A stretch of 64,000 bases of DNA from Brachionus rotundiformis. Taxonomy: Eukaryota; Rotifera; Eurotatoria; Ploima; Brachionidae. Position numbers and translations under genes: made by a program. This document shows, piece after piece, positions 1-12,658 of the stretch. Below the pieces are notes generated by a model. That model saw nothing but the letters and a program-made list of their open reading frames with translations. It was not told the origin of the DNA and made no database searches. Every line of letters begins with the position of its first letter. Positions within the stretch are counted from its first letter, which is position 1. The stretch spans positions 310,001-374,000 of the forward strand of contig JAESIW010000090.1 in NCBI GenBank assembly GCA_016802295.1, written 5' to 3'.

Positions 1-703
1 GTACCCGAAGGTTGTGATGAATTTAGACTTCGGGTGAACAGGCACGTTAAAGAAAGCCTGTTTAAAGTCGAGTTTGGCGTACCAGAGGTGTCGGCGCAAT
101 TTAATGTCCGAGCACGCCTGGTACACCGATTTTAACGCGAACTTAGGCGGGTCTAGTATTTTTGTGAGAGCCGAAAAATCAGCTATAGGTCTCACCTTAG
201 AGCCGGGTCTCTCTACTAGGAAGAAGGTTCCACAGTATCGAGGCGGTTTAGAGTGCTGCACTTCTTCTATTATGTTTGCCTTAAGTAAACTTTGCAGCAC
301 TTTGTCCCTCATTGGGTCTGACTTACTTATCTTGGAGCGGAAACCCTTAGTTCTAGCTGATCCCTTATTGACCCAGATTCTGAGTCCATCTTTGAGCTTG
401 TTAAATAGGGATCTGGGGACATTAAATTCCGAAGCAAAGGTCTTAATGTCTGTTGGTGGCGAAAAGTATAAGTCGGGTTCTATTGCCGGGAGCTTATCCT
501 CTCTAACTTTAAATTGCTGAAACCTAATGCTGAGGTCGCCGGGAGATTTATCTACGGGCGGAGGATTCCCGTTAGTGTGGTTTGGCGCATCGGAGTTTGG
601 AGGCAACCCTGGTTGCTCCAGTGACCCCTGGTTAGTATCATTAGTAAAACTATCGTGAGTTGACAAAACTCGTAATTTTAAGACAATGTCTTCTTATTCT
701 GAC
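1..703 (-). mobile_element. Retroelement reverse transcriptase fragment (runs off window edge)
   Basis: The minus strand is open from about 703 to base 1. The reading includes a Pro/Asn-rich linker and then the start of a reverse-transcriptase domain, with the motifs VRPIADFSALT and KLDFKQAFFNVPVHP. These match RT blocks 1-3 of LTR/DIRS-type retroelements, where a basic residue, an Asp and an x-K-x-D-F/L pattern precede the catalytic box. The catalytic YxDD block would lie beyond the window edge and cannot be judged. No convincing ATG is present, so this is the inside of a longer polyprotein or a 5'-decayed copy. GC content is visibly higher than in the flanks. The RT is clear from sequence; the family (Ty3-like versus DIRS-like) is not resolved. 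Confidence 0.8.
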
Positions 704-1020
704 TCTGTTGTACCTTCTTTTGAACAACACCTTGATGACACTTTAGATTAGATAGAAGACCTCGAAAAGAAATTCTATCAAGTTAAAAGAAGAGGCAAGG
801 GTGTCATCTATGATTTCTTTAAAAATCTACCTCTTGAGTTTGATAGCGTAATTTTTTTACCTTTTTTTAGGTAACTTTTTTATCATTTTAATTAAAAATG
901 ATACGGTTTCAGTTTCATGTTGAACACACTCATGTCCCAAAGGATAGTCGAGGTATTTCAAATGCTGCTGCTGCCACTTCTACTAAACGTGGCCGATGTC
1001 GACCAAAAAAACAAATTTAA
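686..1020 (+). pseudogene. Decayed ORF with basic AT-hook-like tail
   Basis: From the ATG at 686 the frame reads 21 codons, meets a TAG, and then continues in the same frame as a plausible Lys/Glu-rich coding stretch to about 843. A possible short intron (844-about 910) joins it to a stretch ending TKRGRCRPKKQI and a stop at 1018-1020. The basic KRGRCRPKK tail resembles an AT-hook or nuclear signal. The internal stop and the position beside a retroelement suggest a dead transposon-associated gene. No family was recognised, and the intron is a guess. Confidence 0.35.
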
Positions 1021-1824
1021 TTGCATTTTTCTTTTTTTATTTTTTCCTTTGAGTTTTTTTTTGTTTTCGTAATAAATAAATTTGTCACTGGTTTCAATTA
1101 TTTTGCACCCTTTTTTTTTTAAATATTTGTCATTATTTTATTGCTACTTTTTGTCACAAAAAAAAAATTTTGTTATTATTAATAAAAAATAGTCAGTAGC
1201 TTCTATAGTTTTGTTGTCCTTTTTATTTTAATATTGTCAGTTAATAAAAGAAAAATTTGTCATATGAATAAAATATAATCCTTTTCATATTGCTTATTAA
1301 AATAATTTCAATGGCCAAGTGGATATAGAGACTTTTTAGGTGGGGTCAAGCTCATGCTGTTTATTTCCGTGACAGAAAAAGCAAATAAATAAAAACAAAG
1401 TGGTTTGTAATCATGAAAGCCTAATGTATGGATGTATAAAATTTCAATGGCTTTGGATTAAAAGTCCGTCCGTGCGACTATACTAAAGTGATGTCAACAG
1501 TAAATTTAAACAAAACATATTTTTTATAAGTTTTCTTTCCAATAAAAAATTTCAAAAAATTTCCTTTATACCATTTATTTAAAAAAAAAGCATATAAACC
1601 GGAAAAAGAATTCTAATGGAACTTAAACTTACATAATATCTGAGCATTTAATTTATTGATTAAAATAAATGGAGTTGGAATTCCACAACAGCTCCACACC
1701 TAAATTACCTTCAATTTACAAATTAGAACAAAATATCCAATTTACTGTCATTGATAAATAAAAAAAAAATTAAAAATATATATATATATATAAATTTGAA
1801 AAAAATATGAATTGTTTTATTGAT
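1021..1824. other. Non-coding AT-rich spacer
   Basis: Mostly A/T homopolymer runs. There is a (TA)n tract near 1776-1792 just before the PKC stop codon. No supportable gene was seen. Confidence 0.6.
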
Positions 1825-4800
1825 TTACACAACGAAGCCCTTCATGACAAAACTAAAGTCTTTGAAGATTTCTTCGTCAATTGTTTTAAGTAGTTTGACG
1901 TCAATTTGGGACAAACGCGGTGTTTCGCCCGTAAAGTCCGGGTCGAAGTTGGACACATCAAAAGCAGACTTTACTTTTGGCTTGAAAGGTGGTTCGACTT
2001 GTCTGTTCTCGAGTCTGAGCCAGTCAATTTTGCAAAAAAACGGATGCTCGCGAATGTTTCCATTAGGCGATGTTTTCATGCCTAGACGCTTGACCGGATC
2101 GCGCTCGAGCAGCATCTTGACCATAGACGTAGACTGCTCGCTAATCGAGTTTGGATAAAGCACATCAAATTCCTGTATAGCCTGGAATAGCTGCTCCTCG
2201 TCTTCGCCATGAAACGGCGAGTAACCGGTCAACATTTCATATAACAATACTCCGAACGACCAAAAGTCAACCGAAAAGTTATACATTTGGCCTTTGAGGA
2301 TCTTTTAAATTAAATAGATTAGCTTCACTATTTATCTAGGAGTTTTTGGAGTTAGCAGATTTTGTTTATACAACCTTGACCTGTACAAGACAAAAAAAAT
2401 TGCAACTAAGGATCTTTAGTCATTGGGTGTGAATAAAAACCGTTAAAAGAAATCAGCAAGTCTTAAAAAGAATTAAAAACAAGTTTCTTGCCTCAAACAA
2501 AGGCGCAATTTTATTTATTTTTTGCACTCAAAATAAATTATTCTAAAATTATCTTTTATTTGTCTTTTAACCTTACAAATTCTAGCCTTGAAGTTGCATA
2601 ACTATGTCAATTTTTAGTATTTTCCTGCACTTTAAAAGCCAAGTCAAGAAAAGTCAACTAACCTCGGGAGCAATGTAGTCGGGCGTGCCGCAAAATGTTT
2701 GCGCCTTGCCATCAGGTGGTATCTTTTTGCACATGCCAAAGTCACTGATTTTACAATGGCCCTTGGAGTCTAGTAGTACATTGTCGAGCTTTAGGTCTCT
2801 GTAAATAATGCCTTCGCTGTGAAGAAATTGTAAGCCGCAGAGAATTTCTGCTGCATAGAAGCGAGCTCGGTCTTCTGTGAACTTTTTCGACTCGACAATA
2901 TGGAACATTAAATCACCACCATTGAGAAATTCCATAAGAAAAAACAAGAATTCCTCATTTTGAAAAGTGCAAAAAAGTTTTGTCAAGAATGGGTTCTTAT
3001 TGCCCAATTTGCATACATCTCTCTCAAACATTGTGCACTCAACGTCGTCGTCTTGTAAAACGACGTCTTTTTTCAACGCTTTCATGGCAAAATATTCATT
3101 TTTATTTCTACTAGTAACTAGAAACACTTTGCCAAAGCTTCCCTTGCCAACTAATTTCACAATATTCAAATCCTTAAGAGTAATTCGTTGACTTGTAAAA
3201 TCGACAATATTTAAATAGCAATTATCTTCATTGGTATCGTCCAAATTAGAACCACTGGTAGTTGTTTTGTCGCCTCGGTCTTTTTTTCCATTTATGTTCA
3301 GCTTGGCACTCTTTTTCCTAAATCTGTCCTCTTCCAAATTTCTTATCTCATCTGACATTAGCTTGTCCAAATCGCGCATATTTTTGTTCTGAAATTCACC
3401 ACTATGACTTGGCTTTAAACTTTTTATGCTCTAAGATATTCAGACATATTTAGACATGGTCAACTTGATACATTCTACTTACTCCGTCCTTTTTTATGGT
3501 GGACAGTATTTCTGACATCATTTTTTCATTGATTCCACAGTTCTTGGGAACATTTTTCATGCAATTTTTGTGACAATTGTAGCCACAACCTAATAGTTCT
3601 AACTTTAGACATTCTGAAGAGAACATGAGTCGAGTTCAGATAAGCTAAGGCTTTTTAAATACAACACTTTTTGATAAAATTACATCATTTATTTTATTGT
3701 AATCTCAACCATTCTTTTATTTAATTAATTTGGTTAATTATTTTGGAAAAAAAGCCTCAGAACAATGGTCACATGGACCATGTATATTAAGGATCCAAGC
3801 AGGACTGGAACTTAATAAATAGGTCTGTAACACATGTATTTATTTAGCATTTCTGTTAGAGCCTGAGCTCCTTCAGATAAAAAAATTAATCATTTGTTTT
3901 GGCAGTTGATAATAAGTGAAAAGATTGATAACAAGATTATTAAAGAGAGTTAGAGGGAATAGAAGAATATAGAAATAAAGGAGAATTGAAGCCTCTTTGG
4001 TACAGAAACAAGCTTATTAGTCAACAGAATTAGCTAACGCTGTGGAGATTGTGTGCTATTAATTGTGTAGTTTAATTGTTTAATAAAATTGAATATAAAA
4101 AATAATAAATCTATCTCTTTTACGGTTTAATAATAATAATGTATTAAAAAGGCTTTTCAAATTTTAGACCGACCACTCCTATTTAAATACTTAATTGATC
4201 TTTTTATCTAAAAAAAGAATAAAAAATAAATATTATATTTTGAATAGAGTTAGCTTTTTTGTTAACTCTTTGGTTGTTTGGTAAAGAAAAATCAAATTTC
4301 TTTCAATAATTAAAAAATTATTGTTTTAATTTGATAAAAAGTACTTAAATTGATTTTTATTGACGTTTCCATTTTTATGAAGCCGGCTAGATAATGGAAA
4401 CATAATTTAACACGAATTAAACTCTTTAATTTTACAATTTTAATTAATTTATTTAAGATTGAAAATTTTATATTTTGTCTTAAAATCAAACTCGACTCAT
4501 AATTTAAAGCACAATTAACTTACTGGTACATTTGAGGCCTTGTTTGAACAGACCTACCAATAATTGTCCACAATGTTCACAAAAAGTGGGCGTAAAGTAG
4601 TTTTTTTCCCGAAAATTATGTGGCACATCAATGTTAAAGCGTTTTTCTTGCTTCTTATTGAAATTAATTAATTATTTTCCTTGTTGAAAATTTAGCTTAA
4701 TTAATTAATTACTTCCAAGTCTTTGCTATTCAGATTAATGGAGCATTTGGTAAGTATTTTTTCATAGCATCGGTTATGGACCACACATGCACACAATCTG

Positions 4801-7800
4801 CATTGGTAGCCCTGCTTGCCAAAACCCCTTTGGAAATAAAGCAAAATGTTACAAGAGAGGCTGAAATGGTACAAATAAGGCAAGGTACCATAAGAATTCT
4901 GCACAAAATGAGCAAAAAGTTGGCTGGGAAAAAAACTTGGCTATGAATTCGTGTCCATTTGATTGATGAACCTTGAGCAGTCGTACCGCGTCGCGCCTCT
5001 TCCGGATCAAATTTGTCTGAATGTAGTTAGATGTAGCGTTTGCATTCATTCCGTTCAAATTAAGATTGGAACTGTTGCCATGCATTTCGTTCAGTGGAAC
5101 TATTTCTTTTAAAAATTTAAATAATTTAACACCTAATTGTTGATTATCTGCTCACCTTCATCGGCCGAGTAAAATTTGACTTGAATTCTAATGCGTCCTG
5201 ATGGACTTAGATCAATCTAAAATTGTTAATAGATAAAAATTTCCAGAATTTTACTATTTAAGCCATCTAATAAGCAAACAGAAGAGGCAAAAAGATAAAA
5301 AAGTTATAAAGAAACAAATCTTTTTTAAATTAGATTTTAATCAAACAATCAAGTGATAATTAAATAAAAAAAAAAGAAACAAAAATTATCGATTTTTGTG
5401 ATATGTAAGTGATATATAGACATAAAGATGATATGCGTGATCTGAAAATATGTACAAAAATATTAGTAAAATTAAATTTTAAGAAATGTTTGTTTGTCAC
5501 TAGTTGATCTTAAGTTGATTGTTTAAAAAGATAGATAAATGAATTAAGAAAAAATAATATAATTATTGATTGCTATTATATATTGCATAACTGCTTAGAC
5601 CTAGGCGTTCAAATATCCTGTCTTGAATTGGCATTGGTATTGGCATTTATTTTAAGTATACTTCCGAAATTTTGATTTAAACCAATGCTGATTTATATGC
5701 TTTTGAAATTAAATTACGTCATTTGGTGCCAAAATGGTTAATGATAATGACAAGTGTCAAATCTTAATCTTATCTTAAGAAGATCGTTTAAGAAACTAGT
5801 AGAGACTATTGTGCGCATTTAATTATTCCTTAAAATTGGCACAACTAAACCATCATAATTTTCGAAAATTAGTTCAAATTTGTTTAAAATAAAATTTAAT
5901 TAACTACATAATTTTTTCTTTTTTTTGTCTAAAATTATTCATTTACATTAAGGCCTCTATTCTTTTTTCGTGGCCACTTTAGCTCAACAACATCCGTAAC
6001 AACACAAGTCGGATTAGAATCTAATTATTTTTTGTCACGAAATTTTCTCTTAGATCAAATAAAACCAAAAATATTATAAATATATATAAATATATACCAA
6101 TTTTATCTACTATTTGGAAAATTTAATCTTGATATTTTATATTACGTCAATATTAAAATTGCATAATTTTTTCTCCCTAATAAAAAAAGGCATAATTAAT
6201 TAACAGTTTATTAAATTAGTTTAAATTATATTTTTTATTTTTTTTTAATCTAAATTTACACACTATTTATTTGTCTAATTAGGCGATGAAATAGTAATCG
6301 TAAACGAAATTGCTTTTTTTTTTATCACTAATGGAGCAAAGACATTTTTTTGGTCAATATGCCCAAATTGTCACCCAAATTCAACTAAGTTAAAATGACT
6401 TTTTATAAAAAAAAATAATTTCCTGTAAAAATTTATGACATCAATGTTGCTTAATGCTTGAATTTTTAATAATAAATAAATAAAACTATCTTCAATTAAT
6501 ACATGAATTTTTAATAAAAAAGAAAAGCTAACAAGGCTAGCTCGTTGGAAAACAGGATGCAAAAATGGCAATATTCGTTTTTGATTTAAACTCTGTCTAA
6601 CATCTTAAAAAGAATTAATTAATAAAATAAATATTAAGTGATTAAGAGCTTATATGAGCAATCAGCATTGAGCTTAGATTTTTTTTGTTCATTGAATATC
6701 CTTACAAATGGAATTAGGCATATTTATTCATAAATTTACGAAAAGCTAAGACGCCTCTGGGCCTTATTGGTTGTTATTAAACTGCCAAATAAATCTAATT
6801 TGCCAAATGATCATAAATACTTTTTGAAATTGAGCTTATTATCAAGTTTTATTGATGGCGTCTAAAATTCCTTTGAAGCGTTTTCTTTTCCACTAATTAT
6901 TTATTTATATATATAAATATAATCTAGTAAATTAATTATTTATTAAATAAATATATTAATACTTCATATTAGTATCTAATAAATACATGTAAACTTTTAC
7001 ATCATTTAAACTAAATCATAACTTTAAATATCGAATTTATTTATCTCTTATTTTAATTTTGTTTTGATTTTTTTATTATTGGAATTTTTATAATTGTGTT
7101 AATATTTTTTAATTTATTGCCATTGTTCATTTAATTATCAAGTCATTCACCTAATGCCATACAAACCCTGAAAAGTCCAATCTAGTTTAATAAATTGGCT
7201 GTGAGTTTAACAGACAAAATTTTTGTCGATAGCCTCATGCATATTTGCACATGCTCATCAATTTCAGACGAGCCAATAGAATAAGACCTTTTTGTTCATG
7301 TTCATTCATGTTTGAAATATTCGCAAAAATACTTAAGCCGTTTATTTTCATTGTTTCATGGGAATTAAGTTTTATTTGTGACAACAAAAAAAATTGAAAC
7401 TTGAATAAATTTTTAATAAAATTTTTTCCTAAAATTAATCTTTTATTTATCCTTGCTTTTTAAAATTTATCTAGCGGATATAGACATACTTACTGGAAGA
7501 AAAATCCTACGCCTTCAAGTAATTGCTTCAAGCTCCGTATGCCAATAAATAATTTAAAATAAGATAAGAAGAAAAAAAAAAAGGATAAGAAATTAGACTT
7601 TTTCTCTGTGGAATTTAGCTTGACTAATTAACTAAAACCTTTAGTAAATTAATGCCATAACTAAAAATACATATTCAAATTGACATTATTTCGCTGTCGC
7701 TGTTGTTGTTGCCTAATTAATCAAGACCTGGATAAAGGCTCAAGACACACACAGCTAGTTAAAAAGATTGCCGGTAAGTTAAGGTAAACTTGAGCGCTTT

Positions 7801-8613
7801 TTTTCATAAAGCAGGCAAAATAATAGACATAATTAGATTAAGAAGAGTTTGTGTTCACATGAACAAAAATATTGATTATTTGGTAAAATAGTGGAAAAAT
7901 CGATATTTTTTCTCAAACAATTTCGTGCTACATTACACAAGCAATTAGGATACGCATTTTGCTCTAATAGAATTACAACAATAGACTAACCCATTCGGAC
8001 ATGGTTTTCTTAGGGCTTGCATTATTGGCCTTGTTGGCCAATTCCTCAATGCCCAGCGTAATATCGCCCAGCACAAGGGACCTTGTTTCGGTCGAGCTTT
8101 TAGCAATAAATTGAATACATCTACCCGAATAAATGTGACAGTCAAAGCAAGAGCTCCATTTTGGATAAAAAGTGGCCTTTTTTTGAACCAACAAAAATCT
8201 CCCTGATGCCAGTTTCTCGCTTAGTTCCGCGTCATTGCTCACTTTTTCACTTCCTTTTTAATACAAAAATTGTTCCTATTTAATAAAACTATTTTCTAAA
8301 GAAAATTTTTTATTTGTTTACCTTTACTAAAGTTGTTTGAGATCGAGACAGAGGTGGAATCCGAATTGTAGCTAGTGGTGTATTGTATGTCCATTTTTTC
8401 ATTCTTGACCATTTCTTTGATCTTGATGGCACAAAAAATACTGTTGGGACAGGTCGACGAAGAGGTTGTGTTGGACGAATTGGACGCCGAGGACACCAAT
8501 AAGGACTCTTGCTTGTGGTCATGGCAAATGTTGGGCGCCGGGTCATACTCTATCAGCTTGACTCTTATGAAGCCTGTCCTCGACTCCAGTTTTGCACCGT
8601 TTTTGCTATTCAT
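1825..8613 (-). CDS. PRKCD: Novel-type protein kinase C, delta/theta class
   Basis: Calcium-independent, diacylglycerol-responsive Ser/Thr kinase of membrane signalling. Nine exons (minus strand, 5' to 3'): 8613-8322, 8253-7991, 5216-5156, 5105-4889, 4827-4713, 4653-4524, 3589-3483, 3388-2663, 2301-1825. These total 2388 nt, or 795 residues, all phases consistent. Domains: novel C2 (1-185, with LVQKKATFYPKW and a C2 end EWIDLSPSGRI); pseudosubstrate RKRRDAVRLLKVH near 240, with Ala at the phospho-acceptor; two C1 zinc fingers (about 250-300 and 330-380); kinase domain about 465-735 with GKGSFG, IYRDLKLDN and DFG; activation loop TFCGTPDY; turn motif TPRLS; hydrophobic motif FKDFSFV. The delta/theta C2 and tail distinguish it from epsilon. 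It is longer than human PKC delta (676) because of N-terminal and hinge insertions. Intron 2 is unusually long (2.8 kb). Confidence 0.93.
2592..2655. repeat. Short copy of dispersed repeat inside PKC intron 8
   Basis: The stretch around TGCACTTTAAAAGCCAA with its preceding CAATTTTTAGT matches the ends of the two larger copies at 50957-51155 and 54000-54218. Only about 60 bp is retained here. Confidence 0.55.
5217..7990. other. Large PKC intron 2
   Basis: A 2.8-kb AT-rich intron between the C2 exons and the rest of PKC. I found no exon with usable splice sites, tRNA or transposon protein in it. Its length is out of line with the other introns here, so regulatory sequence or an undetected decayed repeat is possible. 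Confidence 0.6.
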
Positions 8614-9730
8614 TATCTAAAATTAAAATAAAAACTTGGTACAAAAGGTCCAAATGCTGGCTTTTGATATTAAATTTATTATTGAGTATTTTAGTGACGC
8701 TTTTAGTAAACGAATCTAATTAAATTTTGCTTATGGCCTAGCGCGTCGAGTCCAAAAAGCAACTAATGATAAATACATACAATTTTTGATCAATCAATGT
8801 TAATACAGTTAAAAGACCTAAATACAATTAGAAAATATTTTTTACCATTTTGTTTGGCTTATTTTGGCTATTAATTAAGTCTATGTTTGATCGGCTTGTA
8901 AACATGGCTTAGCCGATTGTGACCATTTGCGTTCTATTGTCAATATTTTCCTATCTGAAAATATGTTTATGGCCTCAAATGTTAAGTAATATTTTTTTTT
9001 TTTGAGTCGTAATAAATTTCCCTTTTTTGTTTAATTTAAATAAATAAATTTCAAACTTATCTTAAATACAATAAATTAATAAAAAATAAAAAATTGAATT
9101 TTATGTTTGGTAAAATGTTTATGATAGTGTCAATCTAGATATAGCTAATTTATCTTAATTAATTTGCGCTCTCGAACATTATATCATATCAAAATCGTTT
9201 CTAAATAGATCACTTCAAATTTTCAAAAAGTGATAGAAATTAAATTTAAAATTTTTTAAAATCATAAGACAAAAAATGAAACATCATTACTCTATTTTAG
9301 AATAAAGCCTATTCAGACACTCGCATCCATCCAAGGCCTGTCCAAAGCTGACGCGAATTTTACAGAAAACTATTTAATTTTTTAAAATAATTTAAATATT
9401 TAATTAACTCATATTATCTATTTGACAAAATTTTAATTTCATGCACAATATTTTTTTACCTTAATTAATAATATTTAAAAATTAAAATTAATTTTTTTAA
9501 CTATTTATAAGTCTAAATTTTTAAAATAAATTAATCAATGCCTAATTTTGACTAAAATATTTTTTTCTAAATTTTGACTGTTTAAATAGATAAATACTGT
9601 CCTTAAATCTACCATTGAATGCATTAGTTAATTTATCAAAGAATCGAATATCAGTTACCCAAGATTATCATTATTTACTAGCTTTTTATTTTGTTTTATC
9701 TTACCAAACATGTGAATCTAATGCTGGTGG
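8614..9730. other. AT-rich 5' flank of PKC
   Basis: No coding stretch or RNA gene is supportable. Presumed to hold the PKC promoter and 5' UTR. Confidence 0.5.
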
Positions 9731-10355
9731 ATGATACTATTTAAATGATAATTTACTGGCTGACATAAATCATTTTGTTGGTAGGCAGGTAGGCAGGCAG
9801 GCAGGCAGGCTGTGGTGCGTAGGCTCCCAATCAATCTTCAGTTCTTGTATCNNNNNNNNNNNNNNNNNNNNNNNNNNNNNNNNNNNNNNNNNNNNNNNNN
9901 NNNNNNNNNNNNNNNNNNNNNNNNNNNNNNNNNNNNNNNNNNNNNNNNNNNNNNNNNNNNNNNNNNNNNNNNNNNNNNNNNNNNNNNNNNNNNNNNNNNN
10001 NNNNNNNNNNNNNNNNNNNNNNNNNNNNNNNNNNNNNNNNNNNNNNNNNNNNNNNNNNNNNNNNNNNNNNNNNNNNNNNNNNNNNNNNNNNNNNNNNNNN
10101 NNNNNNNNNNNNNNNNNNNNNNNNNNNNNNNNNNNNNNNNNNNNNNNNNNNNNNNNNNNNNNNNNNNNNNNNNNNNNNNNNNNNNNNNNNNNNNNNNNNN
10201 NNNNNNNNNNNNNNNNNNNNNNNNNNNNNNNNNNNNNNNNNNATGATACTATTTAAATGATAATTTACTGGCTGGCATAAATCATTTTGTTGGTAGGCAT
10301 GTAGGCAGGCAGGCTGTGGTGCGTAGGCTCCCAATCAATCTTCAGTTCTTGTATC
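9731..10355. other. Assembly gap 1 flanked by duplicated ends
   Basis: Bases 9852-10242 are N. The left flank (9731-9851) and right flank (10243-10355) are the same sequence, differing by about two bases and by the number of GGCA repeats near 9782-9811. The right copy continues into unique sequence. This pattern fits two alleles of one locus scaffolded in series rather than a true duplication. Confidence 0.85.
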
Positions 10356-11661
10356 GAGTTTTAAAAAAGGAGAGAAAAATTCATTTAGAAAAGACTCCTT
10401 GTTTTTGTGTTTAGTAATAAAAAAGGTAAAATTTTTTATAATATTTTAATTAGTTATGTAATTTTTAAAAATTTCTAATGTAAATTTGATTGTAAAGAAT
10501 CAAGAGCAATAGAAGATAACTTTTGAATAAAAAAACATAATTTTAGAACATTTTTTTCCCAATTATAATTTACCTTAAATAAAAAAGTAAAAAAAAACTA
10601 TGCGACTAAAATGCTTGAGCTTTACTTGCACCCTTGATATAATTGTTTTCCTCAAATTAGACACAAAAACACACACAAATCAAAATCCTCAAGTACTTTT
10701 GCTAATCTTTCACTTTAATTATCTAAGACTTGAAGTTAGATAAATATTAATCACGTGATTAGAGAAGAGCTCTAGATCACAAGCTATTGCTGATACCGTC
10801 AGGCAATAAGACACAATTAAAATAAAGACCATTTTCATGCCAGTTAGAATTTACCTGGTCTCCCTAGATAAATGATTGATTTTTTTTGTTGAAAATTTTA
10901 TCTTTATCATTCACGTCAAACAAAAGCTTTTTAAATGTTCTTGAATTTCACATTTAAAATTTTTTTATCATAATTTTAAACAATATTTTTTGTTTTTTAA
11001 ATGGAAAATTAAAAATTAGCTCACAAAATCAGTAAATTGGTGTTAATAATTGCCAAGATTAGAGAAATTCAAGTCAAAGTAAACAAAATATTAATCACTA
11101 ATTATGAAATATAAACAAAATTGTATTAATAATAAGAGAAATAGTGTAAGGATTTGAGAATTGGTTTTACATTTAATACATTTTCTAAGTATTAAAACAA
11201 AATTGGTTGCTCATGGATAAGAATGAGAGAACAACGTTTAATCTTGAAGTCACATCAAAAATCAATAATATTTAAATTTAAATTATTAAAAAAAAAATAA
11301 AAAAACTCTTATTATAATTTTATGCTTATTTTAAATATACATTTTTTTATTCACCTGTTTTTAAATTACCTTTTTATATTAAGCAATACCATAAAATTAA
11401 TTTCCTATCAATTTGTAAAATTTTTCATCTATTTCAAATAATAAAGACTATTGGATTTTTATCTAATGCATAACTTTTGATGCTGTTAGAAAAGACAAAT
11501 ATTTAAATGGTATTTAAAAGTTTTTCTGGATTAAAAATCAAATAAATCAATTGAAATTAATTGTTAAATAATATCTATTGAAATGTGATATTTATTAAAC
11601 TGGAATATAAATTCCTAAAATAAAATAAAAATTTAAATTAATCTCATTAAATTATTGTCAA
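10356..11661. other. AT-rich intergenic spacer
   Basis: No gene, tRNA or transposon protein seen between the gap and the first 7TM gene. Confidence 0.55.
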
Positions 11662-12600
11662 ATGGATATGGAACCATTTTTGAATGCAAGCTTCAGAAAT
11701 CAAAGCCACAATGACCAAATGCAGTGTGCGCAATTTTTTTTACCTTTTACGAAAAAAATTATTTGCAGCGTGACCACTCTGTTCGACTTGGTCACTTTGT
11801 CATTAATTCTAAGATCAAAAAAAAAATTAATTAATGTTGAATTCGGCCTATTATTAAGTCTGTCTATAACTCTTATATTCTTAAGAATAAGATTATTTAT
11901 TGTTTGCTTCCGTTTGGACAAATCCAATTTTCAAATCGGACAGCTCGAGTGTTTGGCTTATGAATTATTTGAATTTTGGATAGCTTTCTATTTTTACATT
12001 ATGCTCTATTACTCGGTGTTTCATTTGACCATTTGGCTTCGCAGTGGTAAATTTGAACTTAACAAACTGGTCAGAAGTATGAAATTTTTTTTGTCCTATT
12101 TGACAGTATCATTGTTCATAAGCACCTTGATGCCTTGTGTACACATCTTGGCCATTAATGGCTCTGTATTGGAAAATTTTGATTGTTTGTTTAATAAAAA
12201 TACCTATTCTACAAATTTTTTATTAGTTAATCTAATTTACACGATTCCTTCATTTGGAACCAATATCATTTACACTTCCATGAGCATTTGTCTTTTAAAG
12301 AGAATTATGTTCCAAAAAGCGACCATTGTTCAGCTGCGCAAAGATCGCAACAATTTGGTAATAGTTTCCAAGTTCTTGCATTTTTCATTTCTATCAAATT
12401 TAGTATCCATTTCATGGATACTTGCTTTTACGAACAACTTGATGGACACTGGCACTCTCGACTGTGCCATTAATTGGTCGGGGGAATTTGTTGAATTAAT
12501 ATCCTGTTTCAATTCAGCTATTCTAATTTATATACATGATAAATTAAAGTTAGAAATGTTTATGATGACAAAAAAATTTATTAAATATTTAAAAAAATAA
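11662..12600 (+). CDS. Divergent seven-transmembrane receptor, copy 1
   Basis: Intronless 312-residue protein with about seven hydrophobic helices and an Asn-glycosylation site near the short N-terminus (FLNASF), so a 7TM receptor topology is likely. It is clearly paralogous to the gene at 15241. Both start near MEP and share a VEF helix start, YYSxFHxTIW, NLIYTIP, LLKRI and a DRxNL stretch before the sixth helix. I do not see a class-A DRY or NPxxY motif. The second helix end (LRIRLFI) and loop basic residues suggest the usual inside-positive orientation. Nearest idea is a lineage-specific chemo- or peptide receptor, as in nematode and rotifer GPCR expansions; no ligand can be inferred. Confidence 0.75.
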   Translation: MDMEPFLNASFRNQSHNDQMQCAQFFLPFTKKIICSVTTLFDLVTLSLILRSKKKLINVEFGLLLSLSITLIFLRIRLFIVCFRLDKSNFQIGQLECLAYELFEFWIAFYFYIMLYYSVFHLTIWLRSGKFELNKLVRSMKFFLSYLTVSLFISTLMPCVHILAINGSVLENFDCLFNKNTYSTNFLLVNLIYTIPSFGTNIIYTSMSICLLKRIMFQKATIVQLRKDRNNLVIVSKFLHFSFLSNLVSISWILAFTNNLMDTGTLDCAINWSGEFVELISCFNSAILIYIHDKLKLEMFMMTKKFIKYLKK

Positions 12601-12658
12601 TTTATTTAAACAATAAAATAATTATCAATTATTAATTTTTAATTTAATCTTAGAGTAT

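Noticed and set aside
1308..1365. Class II tRNA-like stretch (TGGCCAAGTGG then GGTCAAGCTC)
   Set aside because: No clover-leaf stems can be formed and box B is poor, so likely chance or an old relic.
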